Positions 22,847 to 34,563 are shown, counted from the first letter of the stretch. The stretch: 64,000 bases of DNA from Symbiodinium kawagutii (GCA_009767595.1 VSDK01008791.1:166810-230809); one strand, 5' to 3'. Translations and numbers: made by a program. Notes: generated from the sequence alone by a model not told the origin.

Positions 22847-23150
22847 TCAGTCTGGCTGGATCTGATTGGGATTTTCTGGGGGCAGTTCGCCAGTTGGAAA
22901 ACTTCGAAATTCGACTGAAAGTAGCTGAGTGGCCGCCATGAGCAGCAGGTAAGCAAGTTCCCACACTGGCCACAGCAGACATGAGCGATAGACTCCAGCA
23001 GACACCAGACCGAAGTCTCGCCGGAATGACAGGAGCAGGAAGTCGTGACGACGTGCCCAGAGTGCACAGCCTTCGCAGAAAACCAGAAGCCACACCAGCC
23101 TGGCGCAGCGTTGCCAGGCACCAAAGGAAGGACTTTCCGGTTTTGATATG
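22847..23150 (-). CDS. Coding island, frame unresolved (three minus frames open)
   Basis: All three minus frames are open for about 100 codons. One is cysteine-rich (HVVTTSCSCHSGETSVWC then VCCGQCG), one is hydrophobic (ARLVWLLVFCEGCALWARRH then VWELAYLLLMAATQLL), and one is serine- and alanine-rich. The GC content is high compared with the flanks, so an exon is likely. The hydrophobic reading would match the membrane helix of the next exon at 22.6 kb, but this is not decisive. Confidence 0.35.
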
Positions 23151-23479
23151 CACATGTATCCTATGTTTATGTTTATGTTTATTTTTATGTTTATCTTATC
23201 CTATTTATATTTGGTTTTGCAACATGTATCTCGCATTGTCAAAACCAACGGAATTCCAAAAGTCGCAATCTTTCTGCTTATCTTTCCATGATATCAACGA
23301 CTCTTTCAATCTCAGGTGGGTCGTCATGAGTCACACGCTCATCCATGTTGTTCCCGATGTGCATCACCTAGCGAGGTCGATCAAGCAACCATCGGGAAAT
23401 CTCCAGACGGCTGAAGGCTGCCACCGGGGCACACGATGGTTGCAACTCCGAAATATAATTCTCGCAGAGTTATAGGTTC

Positions 23480-23690
23480 ACAGTTGCCTTCTCCATCCAA
23501 TTTGCATTGCAAGTTAATCCTGACCGTCCAATACAACCTGACGCAATGAACTCAAGCCCGGAAGTTTGGAAGCAGTCACGATCGAAATGGTCTGAGAACC
23601 TCTTTGTAAATGCTTCGCTGCTTTCACTCTTCGCAGTGAACTGGCCATTCTCCAAAACATTCCCTAACACTCCGCGAAACCCAAACAATG
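23480..23690 (-). CDS. Candidate exon, unknown protein
   Basis: The frame reads FGFRGVLGNVLENGQFTAKS, then SSEAFTKRFSDHFDRDCFQT and GCIGRSGLTCNANWMEKATV. It has a mixed charged composition and is open for 72 codons. A second minus frame is open to mid-island. A GC donor (AAG|GCAAC) or GT donor (ACT|GTGAAC) lies near 23484. No family is recognised. Confidence 0.4.
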
Positions 23691-23749
23691 TGTAAATAGG
23701 TTAAGAATGACAGGTATCTCTAAGCCATACAGTGTTTCCGAGTTCGATT

Positions 23750-23980
23750 TGCACAAGTACTCAGAAGAATGTCTTTTGTAAGACCTCCGCTTTACACAAT
23801 CTCCATACAAGCACTTCTGAAAGGGAAAGGATTTGTGTAAATCTGTATAGAAGACCACTGTGCAAAAGCTCTCGGTAGGACTGCCACAAGGTCCTTGTGC
23901 AGAACTGTGTGCAAGATCTCTGCACAAAATGTCTTGAGAAAACTTGACAAGATTCCGGAGCAAGATCTTTCTGCCAAAAG
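23750..23980. repeat. Degenerate GTGCAAGATCTCTGCACAA-type minisatellite
   Basis: Words such as TTGTGCA, TGCAAGATCT, TGCACAA and TTGTGTAAATCT recur every 15-20 bases on a strongly diverged background. Minus frames through it give repetitive R-S-C-T-Q-F-C-T-like peptides. It resembles the tract at 25.20-25.37 kb in style. Confidence 0.5.
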
Positions 23981-24321
23981 TTGCAGGACCGCATCAAGAC
24001 ATGATCATTGCAAATGGACGTCCATACTCATTGTCCTTTATGCTGCATATATATATATATAAATACAGTATATACATATATATACAGTATATATATATAT
24101 ATACATATGCATGTTACATGCCTCCATATATGGTGAATCTGTGAAAAATGAAAAATCTCAATTATGTATCCCTCATATCGATATTGCTGACAAGAGAATC
24201 CTGGAGAGTTTTGCCCTAGGTGTGGCTTATCCAACATCAAATGATCACTTTGCAGGTCCTCTTTGAAGGAATAAGTTGCCTCAGAAACCCCCAGTCCTAC
24301 CGAGTCCTACTGAGTCCTACC

Positions 24322-24500
24322 TTGGATGCAATTTTCATCATGACTCCAGGAAGGACGCCATCTGCGGTTACCCTGAACCTCGTGACCCACCAGTGACCAG
24401 CTGCACCAAGTGGCAACCAGGGGAGCACCACGTGATTTACAGCCAACATGCAGGACTTCAGCGAGAATGCAAAGCAACAATACCTGTATAGCAGCCGCAA
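24322..24500 (-). CDS. Candidate exon ending at a GT donor, frame unresolved
   Basis: An ATCCAAG|GTAGGA donor lies at about 24322. Two minus frames run into it: LLYRYCCFAFSLKSCMLAVN-type (hydrophobic) and LLCILAEVLHVGCKSRGAPL-type ending HDENCIQ. Either may be real. Immediately left (24297-24320) is a 10-bp TGAGTCCTAC tandem repeat. Confidence 0.3.
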
Positions 24501-24924
24501 ACGTGGGGACAAATCATGCTACCGCTTCCATCAAAGGCCGCTGCTGTTCACCAAATCCATTTCGAAAAATCTATTTGTGCATTGGTCACCGATAAAGTGT
24601 AGAAAAAAAATGTACAAAATGCAGAATAGGTCATAATATTGTGTATGTACACATGCATCCTCACAGGTACTGGAGCGTGACATGAGAACTTGATAACATA
24701 AAAATCATACATGTACATCCTGGCGGCCCGAAAACTGCTCGTGGTAGTGTCACGTGATTCATCTTCTTGGGAATGCGGAATGTTTGTGATATCCCGTCAC
24801 TATGAATCCAATCATCATTGAAACTACTTGCAGCAACAATGTCATTTTATGCCGATCCGTTGCGATTTGATTTACCAGCGCTCTCGCTATCGATGTTTTT
24901 TGGATATGTTTCACAAATCATCAC

Positions 24925-25076
24925 AAAAGGTTCCACAAAGGAAGTCTTTCCCCACACCATGCGAAAATGTTGAGGGCTTCTTTGACATTTCCAGCAGTGG
25001 CCAGCAAGTTTTTGCACATGTTCAGGCAGTCGAACCGCCACGACCGTACACCAGCAACCAGGGAGTGTCTGTTGTC
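24925..25076 (-). CDS. Candidate exon, amphipathic helical peptide
   Basis: After the acceptor ACAACAG|A one frame reads HSLVAGVRSWRFDCLNMCKN then LLATAGNVKEALNIFAWCGE and RLPLWNLL before a stop. The pattern NVKEALNIF is that of an amphipathic helix. A second minus frame is also open (24847-25041). The donor was not fixed. The helical pattern could be a repeat protein, but one copy is not enough to say. Confidence 0.35.
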
Positions 25077-25204
25077 AAGACAAACTCCAACATCCTACAG
25101 CCCTAACCTGAACAAGTCAACAGGAACATTGACATCCCAGCCTCACCCCACCCCAGAAAAAGAAATTCAAAGCACTACCCGAATGCCAAAGCCTGCAGCC
25201 ATCT

Positions 25205-25372
25205 GAGAACACACAGCTCTCTTGTACGACACTCTTTTGCACCACTCTTGTGACTGTGGGACACTCATTTGTGAACCCTCTTGCAAAACACTCTTGTGGG
25301 AGACTCTGTTGTGGCATACTCTTGTTGCGGAACACTCCTGGAAAAACCACACTCTCCTGGCATTGCGAGACA
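25205..25372. repeat. Degenerate CACTCTTGT minisatellite (unit about 16-18 bp)
   Basis: About ten imperfect copies of a unit containing ACACTCTTGT or GACACTC, each diverged by substitutions and small indels. Minus frames read as K-S-V-L-Q-E-like repeats (QECSATRVCHNRVSHKSVLQ), which explains the 183-codon frame 25117-25668. I therefore do not treat that frame as a gene. Confidence 0.65.
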
Positions 25373-25950
25373 AAACAGAGTCGCTGCACTGCACGTTCGG
25401 TTTCCAGTCCCCTATAAGTAGCATATATACTGTATATATATATATATGTAGAATGTTGTATAATATATATATATATATGTCTATGTATGTATGTGATGTG
25501 CAAATTTACATAACATTGCAAGAATAGCACTATATACACAATGCACAAATTCTGGGTATCAGGGAACTGGCAAATTAGTTTAAGTGTTAAAGGCAAGCTG
25601 TCCATTTGCTGGGCTTGATAATTCCGGCCCATGGCCATATCACGTGGCGTGTACTTGGAAAGTGACATAAAGAAAACCAGATGGACTTGTCAGTGACAGT
25701 ATCTTTGGATGCGAACATGGCTTGTATTTGGAATCTTGGAAACCATAAGATATTCCGGAATTCAATGAAAGCAAATGTGAATTTCAATGAAAGGCGGGTT
25801 CGCTTGTGTGACAAATGCAGAGACTCTGCTGCGAATCTAGACCAGGAACCCCACACACAGGAACCCTTGGGCGAGAGGTAATCTTTGGTGGGAAACTGTC
25901 CTCCACTCATGCAAAAGCTACCTGATTGGTTGATGTTAACATGGGTTTAC

Positions 25951-26070
25951 CTGCATATGCTGCACTGATGAAATCATGAATTTCTGAAGCACTCTGAGTT
26001 GTTTGCTTCCATTCTGAGAACCCCAATTTCGAGTTCCCACAGTCCGGACAACCCGCGCAGTGGTCCATCC
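25951..26070 (-). CDS. Candidate exon with CxxCxxC motif
   Basis: Donor TGCAG|GTAAAC is good; the acceptor is CATGAG|GG. The frame reads MDHCAGCPDCGNSKLGFSEW, then KQTTQSASEIHDFISAAYA. The H-C-x-x-C-x-x-C cluster could bind metal. This frame is continuous with the membrane-helix frame to its right (26079-26191) except for one TGA at about 26073-26075 (see findings). A second frame (HEGWTTARVVRTVGTRNWGS) is also open, so the frame is not certain. Confidence 0.4.
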
Positions 26071-26078
26071 CTCATGGC

Positions 26079-26191
26079 CATGGACAATCAGCAGGCCATT
26101 GTGGGCCCAGATGCGAAAGTAGCCACAGAATGACCATCACCAAGTAGATCAAGATCGCTGATGCCACAAGCGCCAAATTCTGATTTTCTAC
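26079..26191 (-). CDS. Candidate exon with a strong transmembrane helix
   Basis: Following acceptor GCACAG|GTA the frame reads VENQNLALVASAILIYLVMV then ILWLLSHLGPQWPADCPW. NLALVASAILIYLVMVILWLL is a convincing membrane helix, much less likely by chance than the hydrophilic alternative frame (SDLDLLGDGHSVATFAS). The left border is unclear: a GATT|GTCC donor would leave an implausibly short intron before the island at 26070. Confidence 0.4.
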
Positions 26192-26716
26192 CTGTGCTGG
26201 ATTTGGTGCTGTTCTTCAGCATCGTCTGATCACTGAAGCTGAAAGCATTGCATTGCGGCTCTACCATCACTTCCTAATTAGATCTTCTCACCCTGAATAC
26301 CTCACTGGTCACCATCAGCTTCAGGGTGCTGAATCTCTCATGACCAACCCATCTGCCAACTTCTGCGTATCTCTGCGTGTCAGGATACGGAAGCAAGAGA
26401 GCTGTCCGAACAGTCCAAGAGAGGCAGCAGCGCAGGCATCATGAAGACATCCAGGGCCATGCGCAGGCTATCGAAGAGATCCTGCTGGCTGATGGCGGCA
26501 TCCTGGAGTAGATGTCAAGTGGAAATAGGTGGACTATCCCCAGTAAATGGTTTTGAGATTGAAGATGTGGGATTTTCATTATACTTCAGGATGGTTATGA
26601 TTGGTAGCAAATAGTTCTTAGCTAAAATATGATTAAAAGTAAGAGCTAGTAGTTCATCAAAAAGAGCACTTTGCCCATAAACTCATCATAGTATATTAAT
26701 GTATATAATACCTTAC

Positions 26717-26875
26717 GATGACTAATAGAGCGTGGAAAATGTTTGAATCCTCTAGCCGGGTCATCGAGGACTTGTTTCGAGTTGAGAGAAATATCCTCTC
26801 CGAGATCAGGATTCAAGTGGGTGAACATCGCAAAGCTTAGTGATGCCCACAGGCGTAGGAGAGGGATGCAGAGCT
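26717..26875 (-). CDS. Candidate internal exon, 53 codons, unknown protein
   Basis: Both borders are canonical: TTTGGTTTCAG|AG and GTCATC|GTAAGG. Only one frame is open. It reads LCIPLLRLWASLSFAMFTHL, then NPDLGEDISLNSKQVLDDPA and GFKHFPRSISH. The first 17 residues are hydrophobic and could end a membrane helix; the rest is a polar loop or cytosolic part. It lies in series with other membrane-type islands (28.8, 26.15 kb), so it is probably part of the same large gene. No family is recognised. Confidence 0.6.
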
Positions 26876-27124
26876 CTGAAACCAAAATACCATCATTATC
26901 AGATAGATTAAGATGAATATCAATGATTATTATCAAATTACCATTTTATTTGCCATTATCAAACACCAAAAATACCACTAGATCCAATGGCCAGATTGGT
27001 GTGCTCGTTCCTGGACAACACGCCATGCAGCATTTCAGGAGCTTCTGGACGGCATCGCAGGTCGTTGTCCAGCATGGTCATTGGTTCATTTCAAGAGTGG
27101 ATGGTGCTTTGGAGCCATAAGTAA

Positions 27125-27345
27125 ATATATATATATATATTCATTTATTTATTTATTTATTTACATATATACGGTAAATATGTTTATTTATTTATCTATT
27201 TAGATATATATACATATATATATATATATATACATGTATAATCTATATGTACAGTATGTTTTTCTACAGTATCTATTTGAACACACATGTCCATATGTGT
27301 GTATATTTACCTATGTAAATATATCTATTTACCTATTTATGGATC
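27125..27345. repeat. TA / TTTA / ATTT microsatellite
   Basis: Long TA runs with ATTTATTT and TATTTAC words. No coding content. Confidence 0.9.
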
Positions 27346-27696
27346 TCCCACCAAAGGGGTGCTACCCAAGCCGTTTTGCTGCGCCTGATTCTGCCCAATC
27401 ACTGCAGCAGCTCGCACCACCGTTTCCAAGAGCATCCAAATTGATTGTATGGCAGGTAAGAGCCTAAGAAACCAAGATGATATCAAGCTTGTTGGGTCAA
27501 TGGTCACAGCAATCCAACAATGGTTACACGGTACTAATGCCTGAGTCACTTGTGCAGCAGCCACCTACTCAACTGCCCAATGAGGGTCAACAGTTGCTGC
27601 AACCCATCTAGATGAACATGACAATGGTATGCTGGTGTAAGCTGGTATGCCTATCATGAGACATCCCGATTTTCCAGGAGTCATGATGTAAACGAC

Positions 27697-28358
27697 TCAT
27701 GAATCTGATGAAAATTTGAGTCTCGCTGTTCTCCAGCATAAATTTGTAACCCAAGACGCCGGCAAGTAGCAAAGAAGGTGAGAGAAGTGGGAGCAAAAAT
27801 GACACGATCCAACTGGCCTACAGAGTACTAGAAGACAAGTGGGAGCCAGATTGGGAAAAACGGAAAGGGCTCCAATTAGCAAAATCATGCGACCAAGCAA
27901 CCACAGCTCCGGAGCCGTTTGGGAGAGATGTGGGAGGCAAATGAGAAAAAAGGCGGCGCGAAACGATGCCCCCCGGCAAACAAATGGAACGGACCAAGCA
28001 GTGCCAGGAAGAACTTGGGAGAGGAGGCAGGGGCTTTTGGTCCTATAGACCCCAAGCTCCCCCATGCAACTGGGGAAAATGAGGAAAAGTGGAGAGCAAA
28101 CCGGCCCATCACAACGAACCAAGAAAGCGAACACAGAGATACAAGATGAATCAATTGACATTCATGCTGACTCATGCTGACCACATCCAAGTCAATGGAA
28201 TAAGATCCCAGATAAGCGGAGCCGGGAATAAAAAGCTTTAACCTGCAGCTAGGAGACGTTAAAAGAATAGGACACCACAAGCAGCCCAGCTGCCATGCAT
28301 CCTTGTGACTGGCCCACACAAGCCTCAGGGGACAGGACAAGCAATCCCTGTCTAGCAA
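27697..28358 (-). other. Purine-rich block with two long overlapping minus frames
   Basis: The plus strand is purine-rich and short of stops, so two minus frames are open for more than 150 codons each (27697-28161 and 27885-28358). Both are hydrophobic-looking, with a pyrimidine-driven S/L/F/P bias. I cannot say which, if either, is translated. It may be a dispersed repeat or a pyrimidine-rich intron segment. It resembles in texture the block at 45.6-45.95 kb. Confidence 0.4.
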
Positions 28359-28574
28359 AGATTAAGATCTTCTCAAAAGTTGTCCTGCTAACTGATGCAA
28401 ACTGTTGGTTTTGAATATCCTAAGTTGAAACTCCCAAGGAGAATCAAGTTGGATCAAGAGCTGGATCAAGTTGGTTTGTCTCAAACTTCAAGGAACCTAC
28501 AGGGCTAATCAGGCTCAAGTAGCAATTCTGTGGTTTGTTGATCTTCGTCGTGCAGTATCCATCATGAAAAAATG

Positions 28575-28652
28575 GATTCATCATGGCTGAAAGCAGTGCA
28601 CACAAATACAATAGCACCATTCCCAAAACAAAATCATCCAATTGTGGATCCT
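28575..28652 (-). CDS. Candidate exon with a transmembrane-like segment
   Basis: After CTCCATAG|G the frame reads DPQLDDFVLGMVLLYLCALL then SAMMNP. The hydrophobic run of about 16 residues would suit a membrane helix. The right-hand splice site is clear, the left one was not found, and the region is AT-rich, so this is tentative. Confidence 0.3.
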
Positions 28653-28744
28653 ATGGAGGACAAAATGACGATGTTTGAGTCTCGGCACAATTGTGCAATT
28701 CGAAACCTAAATTTAGGCAAGGTCGATCAATGTTGCCTAATGAC

Positions 28745-28828
28745 CAATTCTATCCGATCCACTGTGTCAAAGATTGCCTCCTCTCCCATGGCAAGGGGCA
28801 GAATTGCCAGGAAGACTTGAACGCAGGC
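28745..28828 (-). CDS. Candidate internal exon, 28 codons, hydrophobic
   Basis: Acceptor TTGCTGCAG|GCC and donor GAATTG|GTCATT bound exactly 28 codons in phase 0 at both ends: ACVQVFLAILPLAMGEEAIF then DTVDRIEL. The first half is a short hydrophobic helix, the second acidic. It lies between other membrane-type islands on the same strand. Confidence 0.45.
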
Positions 28829-28839
28829 CTGCAGCAAGA

Positions 28840-29730
28840 GAATCCTATCCAAATGTGTTAATCTTGCGGGCCTGGTAGTGAAGCAAAACAAAGAATTTCT
28901 GCCCAGTAATTAGTTTTTGCCCTGTCCAGGTGACCCTACCAGATTTGATGGTAAGAAGAGATACTAGTAATGAACGGCTATGAATGAATGAATGAATGGT
29001 TACTGGGCATTATTAGCAATCGCTAGTCACCAGAACCATTGTAACGACAATAATATACAATAATTGCGTGCTATAAACTAATTGCTACTGAAAATTGCAT
29101 TTTCTATCATTGCTACAATAATTTCAAGCAGTAGCCATAACATCACAAATATCATAGCATATCATAATATAGTGCATTAGTTACAACTATTACATGCATA
29201 ATTACAATGTAATGAATTAGTTTCATGTTTTTCCTAATAATATTTGCAACAATTGCTAACAAATAAAGCAAATTCGAACTCATGCAATTTGCTATAGTTG
29301 TTACAATTTAACAAGTGCTATATCAAATTTAGATAAATTTAGCAATTGCTACAGTTGTTCTTCGAAGCGTTCTGTGCAGCGGTGCACCACCTGGAGCTGG
29401 CGCTCTGGAGCTGTCATGTGTCATGTGGCTTCGCTCGTGGCTTCCCTCGCGGGTCAATGTTTCTGGGGTCCTCAGATCTCCAAATATTTGCTGGGTTCGA
29501 TTGCTTTACCCGAGATTTCTGATCTTTTGTAGTGGCGCCACTTCTTATTCCAACAATGGTGATCACAAATCGTCACGAACACTCATGAAGAAAAACATGC
29601 GCAAACGTGCAGAAACAATGTTTTTAAGACAGTTTAAAATCCATCTATTAATGATCACTATATAATCATTCCTTGTTAGTAATTGTCAACATCAAGAAGC
29701 GTATGAAACCGTTGACCGTTGGCATCCACT
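28840..29730. other. AT-rich stretch, no gene seen
   Basis: Dominated by AATTGCTA / TTACAAT words (28960-29360), a degenerate AT-rich repeat, with no coding island before 29734. Confidence 0.5.
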
Positions 29731-29733
29731 TAC

Positions 29734-29855
29734 CCCGGGCTTGCGGGGAGCCTGCACAGCTGCACGCTGGAGCAAAGAACGAATGCTGAGACAAGGCACA
29801 CAAACCTCCCTGTGACTCCTGGGCCAAGGAATGGCAGTGCTTCCAGCTCGGTGAA
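29734..29855 (-). CDS. Candidate exon ending at a strong donor, frame unresolved
   Basis: The donor CCCGGG|GTAAGT is close to consensus and the sequence upstream on the minus strand is GC-rich. One frame reads ESQGGLCALSQHSFFAPACS then CAGSPQARG; another reads VTGRFVCLVSAFVLCSSVQL then CRLPASPG, which is hydrophobic. Acceptor candidates are GGCCCAG|GAG and ACCGAG|CTG. An exon is likely; which frame is not clear. Confidence 0.4.
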
Positions 29856-30720
29856 AATTCATTCGAGACTGGTGGCTGCCCTATTTGACTTTGGCTTTCG
29901 GTCTGGCCAAAACTCAGCCGATGTGGGATTCCCGAGTTTACAGAGAACGCTGGAGGGTGCTGGAGGATGCTGGTGATGGTCCGGTAGAGACTCAAAGACT
30001 CTGCAAGGGGTGGCAATGACTCCGCAGGTGTGGACTCAGCGGCTGCTTACATCAATCAGATGCCATCACTGCCAAATCTGCCGAGAAGCAAGACCCAAGA
30101 ATATCCAATTTGGCATTCATGGCAGCCAAACCCAGTGTGCGAAGGGTCACAAATGTTCTCACCTAAACCTTAGCTGTGAGACTCAGGCCCAAAGTCAGGA
30201 ACCCAGTGTGTTTGAATGAGCGTGTTCAATTGCAGGTCAACCAAAGCATGCGTTGAATCTAGCTCTCAGACATTCTGAATGGGGGGCTTCATTGGGACCC
30301 TGCAGGAGATTATTCAATGCTGGTGAGCATGGAAAACTGAAGAAAGTACAGAAGAGGCATCTTTCAGCATTTTCTTCCAACTTTGTTGATGGCTTAATTG
30401 GGTCAACTCTCTGGCTGCTCAATTCGCCGAGGGGCAAGCAGATTGTGGCTCCCCCCGCCATATATGCCATGTGGGTTCTTTCTTGCTAGCTATCCAGCCT
30501 GGTCCAGGTGCTGCCAGTGGGCTCTGAAAAAGAGAGCGCATGGGGAAGGATTGCTACTTCCTGATGGGTGCCAGACTTCCAAAAAAGCATGAAACACACA
30601 CACCATCACAGACCCAAAGAAAAGGTGCAGAGATTATGCTTAGCCCTTACTATCCATCATGGACATTCATAAATAATGTGATGTTCACGTAGCCGCTGGG
30701 GAACACTAGCAGTCAGTAAC

Positions 30721-30822
30721 TGGTAGGGAAAACAGCTGAGTTGTCAGTTCTGAGCTTCGCACGTTCGATCTCCTCAGGTTGGGCAGAACCACAAAAAAGG
30801 GCTGCGCTAACAAATCCAACAA
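30721..30822 (-). CDS. Candidate internal exon, end of a membrane helix
   Basis: After TTGATTCCAG|TT the frame reads VGFVSAALFCGSAQPEEIER then AKLRTDNSAVFPT, leaving at ACCA|GTTACT. A short hydrophobic stretch precedes an acidic-basic helix, as at the cytosolic face of a membrane segment. Upstream in the same frame the sequence stays hydrophobic (IVCIYLFFPTTLLIP), so the real acceptor may lie further right. Confidence 0.45.
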
Positions 30823-31562
30823 CTGGAATCAACAAAGTTGTTGGGAAGAAAAGATAGATGCAAACAATTATACCAAGAAATTGATCGCAATTGTACTTGT
30901 TGGGCAAATCTGGCATTCCAAAATTCAACAAGTGGTTCAACCAAGAAAACAAAACAAGCATGCGGATATGATGTTCCACGTGGATGTGATCAGCTATCTA
31001 TCTATCTATCTATGTATATATATATATAAACAGAAAAAGTTGGTTATACGGAAATGGGTGAGCTACCTCATGCTGTCTCTAGAAATAAGTCAGCTTGATT
31101 GGACGTGGAAAACGTTCATTCGCTCACATGTTTCTTTACTCTTGAATGTTTCGAATTTGAAGGTTGATTTATTCTACGGTGACAAGTGCAATAACTTGAC
31201 AAAAAAGTACCCACAAATTGGAACCTCACCAGCAATACCTTTTAGTCAAAGCGAAGTGAGTCAAGCCTACTCCATCCAGAGACTACAGCCTATTATGTAG
31301 TCCAAAGATGGTCAAGCAAAGCGTTTGATTGTCCTGCTCTCCGCTCAGATTCCCCCGCGCGACCCCTGGTGGTCTCTGGGAACCTTTCCGTTAAGCTTGG
31401 TTTGGAATCATTTCCAAGGAACACAAAAGGGTGAAACCGAACCCCGACCACGGCAGACCATGGGTGACCATGAATTTTGTCCTGCAGTGCTGACTTCCCA
31501 TTCCCATGGAGTGTATCATCTTTCTATGTATGCCATCCAAGGCATTCCAAGTTCCTATGAAC

Positions 31563-31735
31563 CAATCCTGATGCCTTCGCTAAGCGTCGTTGGAGTGCAG
31601 ATTTGCCAATCCACCTTCGATGGAACACGCAGCTGCCCCGTGCCAACTTTCAAAGTTCCTGAGGCGACCAATGCACTCCCTGCAGCTGCAGCTGCAGCTC
31701 CCAGCACCCCTCCCAATGCACGTCCAATGCTGTAC
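31563..31735 (-). CDS. Candidate internal exon with poly-Ala
   Basis: Acceptor CTCAAAG|G and donor GGATTG|GTTCA bound an open frame reading YSIGRALGGVLGAAAAAAGS then ALVASGTLKVGTGQLRVPSK and DWQICTPTTLSEGIRI. The six alanines come from a (GCAGCT)n hexamer, an in-frame microsatellite. The reading has the look of a beta-rich folded domain after a glycine/alanine hinge. Phase 2 in, 1 out. No family is recognised. An opposite-strand frame (31325-31741) is a shadow. Confidence 0.55.
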
Positions 31736-31799
31736 CTTTGAGATCTTTTCAGTTCCCGTCAGCTGAGTTCGTTGAAGTAACAGTGCCCCTCACTTTCGA

Positions 31800-33130
<1,331 letters not shown>

Positions 33131-33164
33131 TTTCACTATTTCAACTTATGAAATCCAATCGAAA

Positions 33165-33290
33165 CAAAATCCCTTCCACCCCCAGGCTCAATATCCACGG
33201 GTTGGGTCCAAACCAGTTCCCACTCCGCCGCTGACTCAGCAACGGGACCGGGAAGCTGCGTAGTTGTCTTGATAGGTACCACTGGGACAC
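33165..33290 (-). CDS. Candidate exon next to the cysteine-rich exon, frame unresolved
   Basis: Following AGCGCAG|GTGTCC three frames are possible. One, in phase with the exon at 34134-34206 (T|GT = Cys), reads VPVVPIKTTTQLPGPVAESA then AEWELVWTQPVDIEPGGGRD. A second reads VSQWYLSRQLRSFPVPLLSQ. The third starts CPSGTYQDNYAASRSRC, which repeats the CPxGTY signature of the neighbouring exon before meeting a stop or a C|GTTGC donor. The island is GC-rich and surely not random, but the frame is open to argument. Confidence 0.4.
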
Positions 33291-34133
33291 CTGCGCTGGA
33301 CGCTTGGGAGCAACATGGAGCAACCAGCTTGTCACGGGAAACATGTGAAGGAGTCATTTTGTGCTCCAACATGTTGGCATTTTTTGGAAAGTGGAAATAC
33401 TGAGGAGAGTAATTTGATGTAATGTAATCTATTAATCTTATGTAATTTCATTTCCATTTTTCTAGCAACTTTCAACACCTTCCATCGGTAGTGCTGCTCG
33501 GATTGGGGCGGGAGATTAGGCATCCAGTAGCTAAAGATATGTTGTGGTCATGTTCTCAAATAAATGGTCGGGCTCAGTCGCAGAGATGCACTGACATGGG
33601 ATGACCATTCGTTGTAAGTACGCCAAACTACGATCTTAATGAGTGTTAGTAATAGTTCCCCTGGGTTGAACTAACATAGTGTAACATAGATGTGGAAAAC
33701 GCCAATGCTTGGATGGTTTTTCACCTGTAAACATGATGGTTCTTCACATCTAAGTGGTTTCACCCAGGGTAGTTAGGAGTACTCGGATGATTGTTGATTA
33801 ATTTCACGCTCGTCTGGCCCCACTTCACTAAGCCATCACTGAAGAAAGCAGACTTAAGCGCATGAAGGGGTATTAATTTGTATGGCATCCAAACAACAGC
33901 TCACAGATCCTGATCAAATGTCGCAATTAGAAATCTACATGATTTCACCGCCCTTTTTTGCTGGTAAATCAAAAGTCTTTTATGGTGTAAACTGTTGGAG
34001 GGTCATCAATGCGGTCTCCCAGCAACGTACTAATTACATCTAATTACTAATGCTATGATAGCAATATATAGCAATACTATGCGGCAACACAAAAAACTCC
34101 CCCGGTCCTTGGACAGCCAAGACATGCCAAGAC

Positions 34134-34206
34134 ACTGTTGACATGTTTGATGCTCTGAGGAACGATAGGTGCCAGGTGGACAGGCTTGACAGGCCGCTTT
34201 GAACAC
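34134..34206 (-). CDS. Exon with GCC2/GCC3 (ephrin-receptor-like) cysteine-rich repeat
   Basis: Acceptor GTGCAG|GTG and donor CAACAGT|GTC bound VFKAACQACPPGTYRSSEHQ then T-C-Q-Q-C (last Cys split over the junction). C-x-x-C-P-x-G-T-Y, nine residues, then C-x-x-C is the signature of GCC2/GCC3 / ephrin-receptor-like cysteine-rich repeats. These occur in extracellular parts of receptors, typically between a ligand-binding domain and the membrane. Phase 0 in, phase 1 out. The exon lies between a possible ligand-binding end (34.5 kb) and hydrophobic islands to the left, which suits a receptor. One repeat is visible; others may be in missed exons. Confidence 0.6.
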
Positions 34207-34476
34207 CTGCACGACACATGTACCATGCACCCCCAATATGAAGCAATTTTGAACCATGAAAACCCCTGATATCCCGAATTCGATCAATCCCTATCTCGTC
34301 AAAAGTGGTTGGCAAATCGCTCGGCTATTGCCCTCAGTTGCTCTAAGCCATGGACTGATCTCGGCTACCGAAACTTGATGGTTGTTCTCTGGACCAATGG
34401 ATCAAAACAATGTTTGCAAAGGGAGCAAGTCTAGGTGAACATGGTGCAAAGAATCCTTTGTGCACAAATACACCAC

Positions 34477-34563
34477 CAAATTGATAGGTTCCCCAATTGA
34501 AAATGACCAGTTGGCTCAGAGTGCCTCCAGTGTCATCGTAAAAAATCAAGTAGTTGTATCCAT
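34477..34563 (-). CDS. Candidate exon, possibly the end of a ligand-binding domain
   Basis: After CTCGCAAG|AT the frame reads GYNYLIFYDDTGGTLSQLVI then FNWGTYQF, leaving at ATTTG|GTGG. The pattern of a short strand, acidic turn, strand and W-G-x-Y recalls the C-terminal strands of ANF-receptor / periplasmic-binding type domains. That match is by eye and weak. Its position just before the cysteine-rich exon fits such an order. Confidence 0.4.

Noticed and set aside
25117-25668. Minus ORF of 183 codons
   Set aside because: Its centre is the CACTCTTGT minisatellite and its right part is TA-rich low complexity.
31325-31741. Plus ORF of 138 codons
   Set aside because: Antisense shadow of the minus exon 31563-31735, which has acceptor, donor and a more natural peptide.
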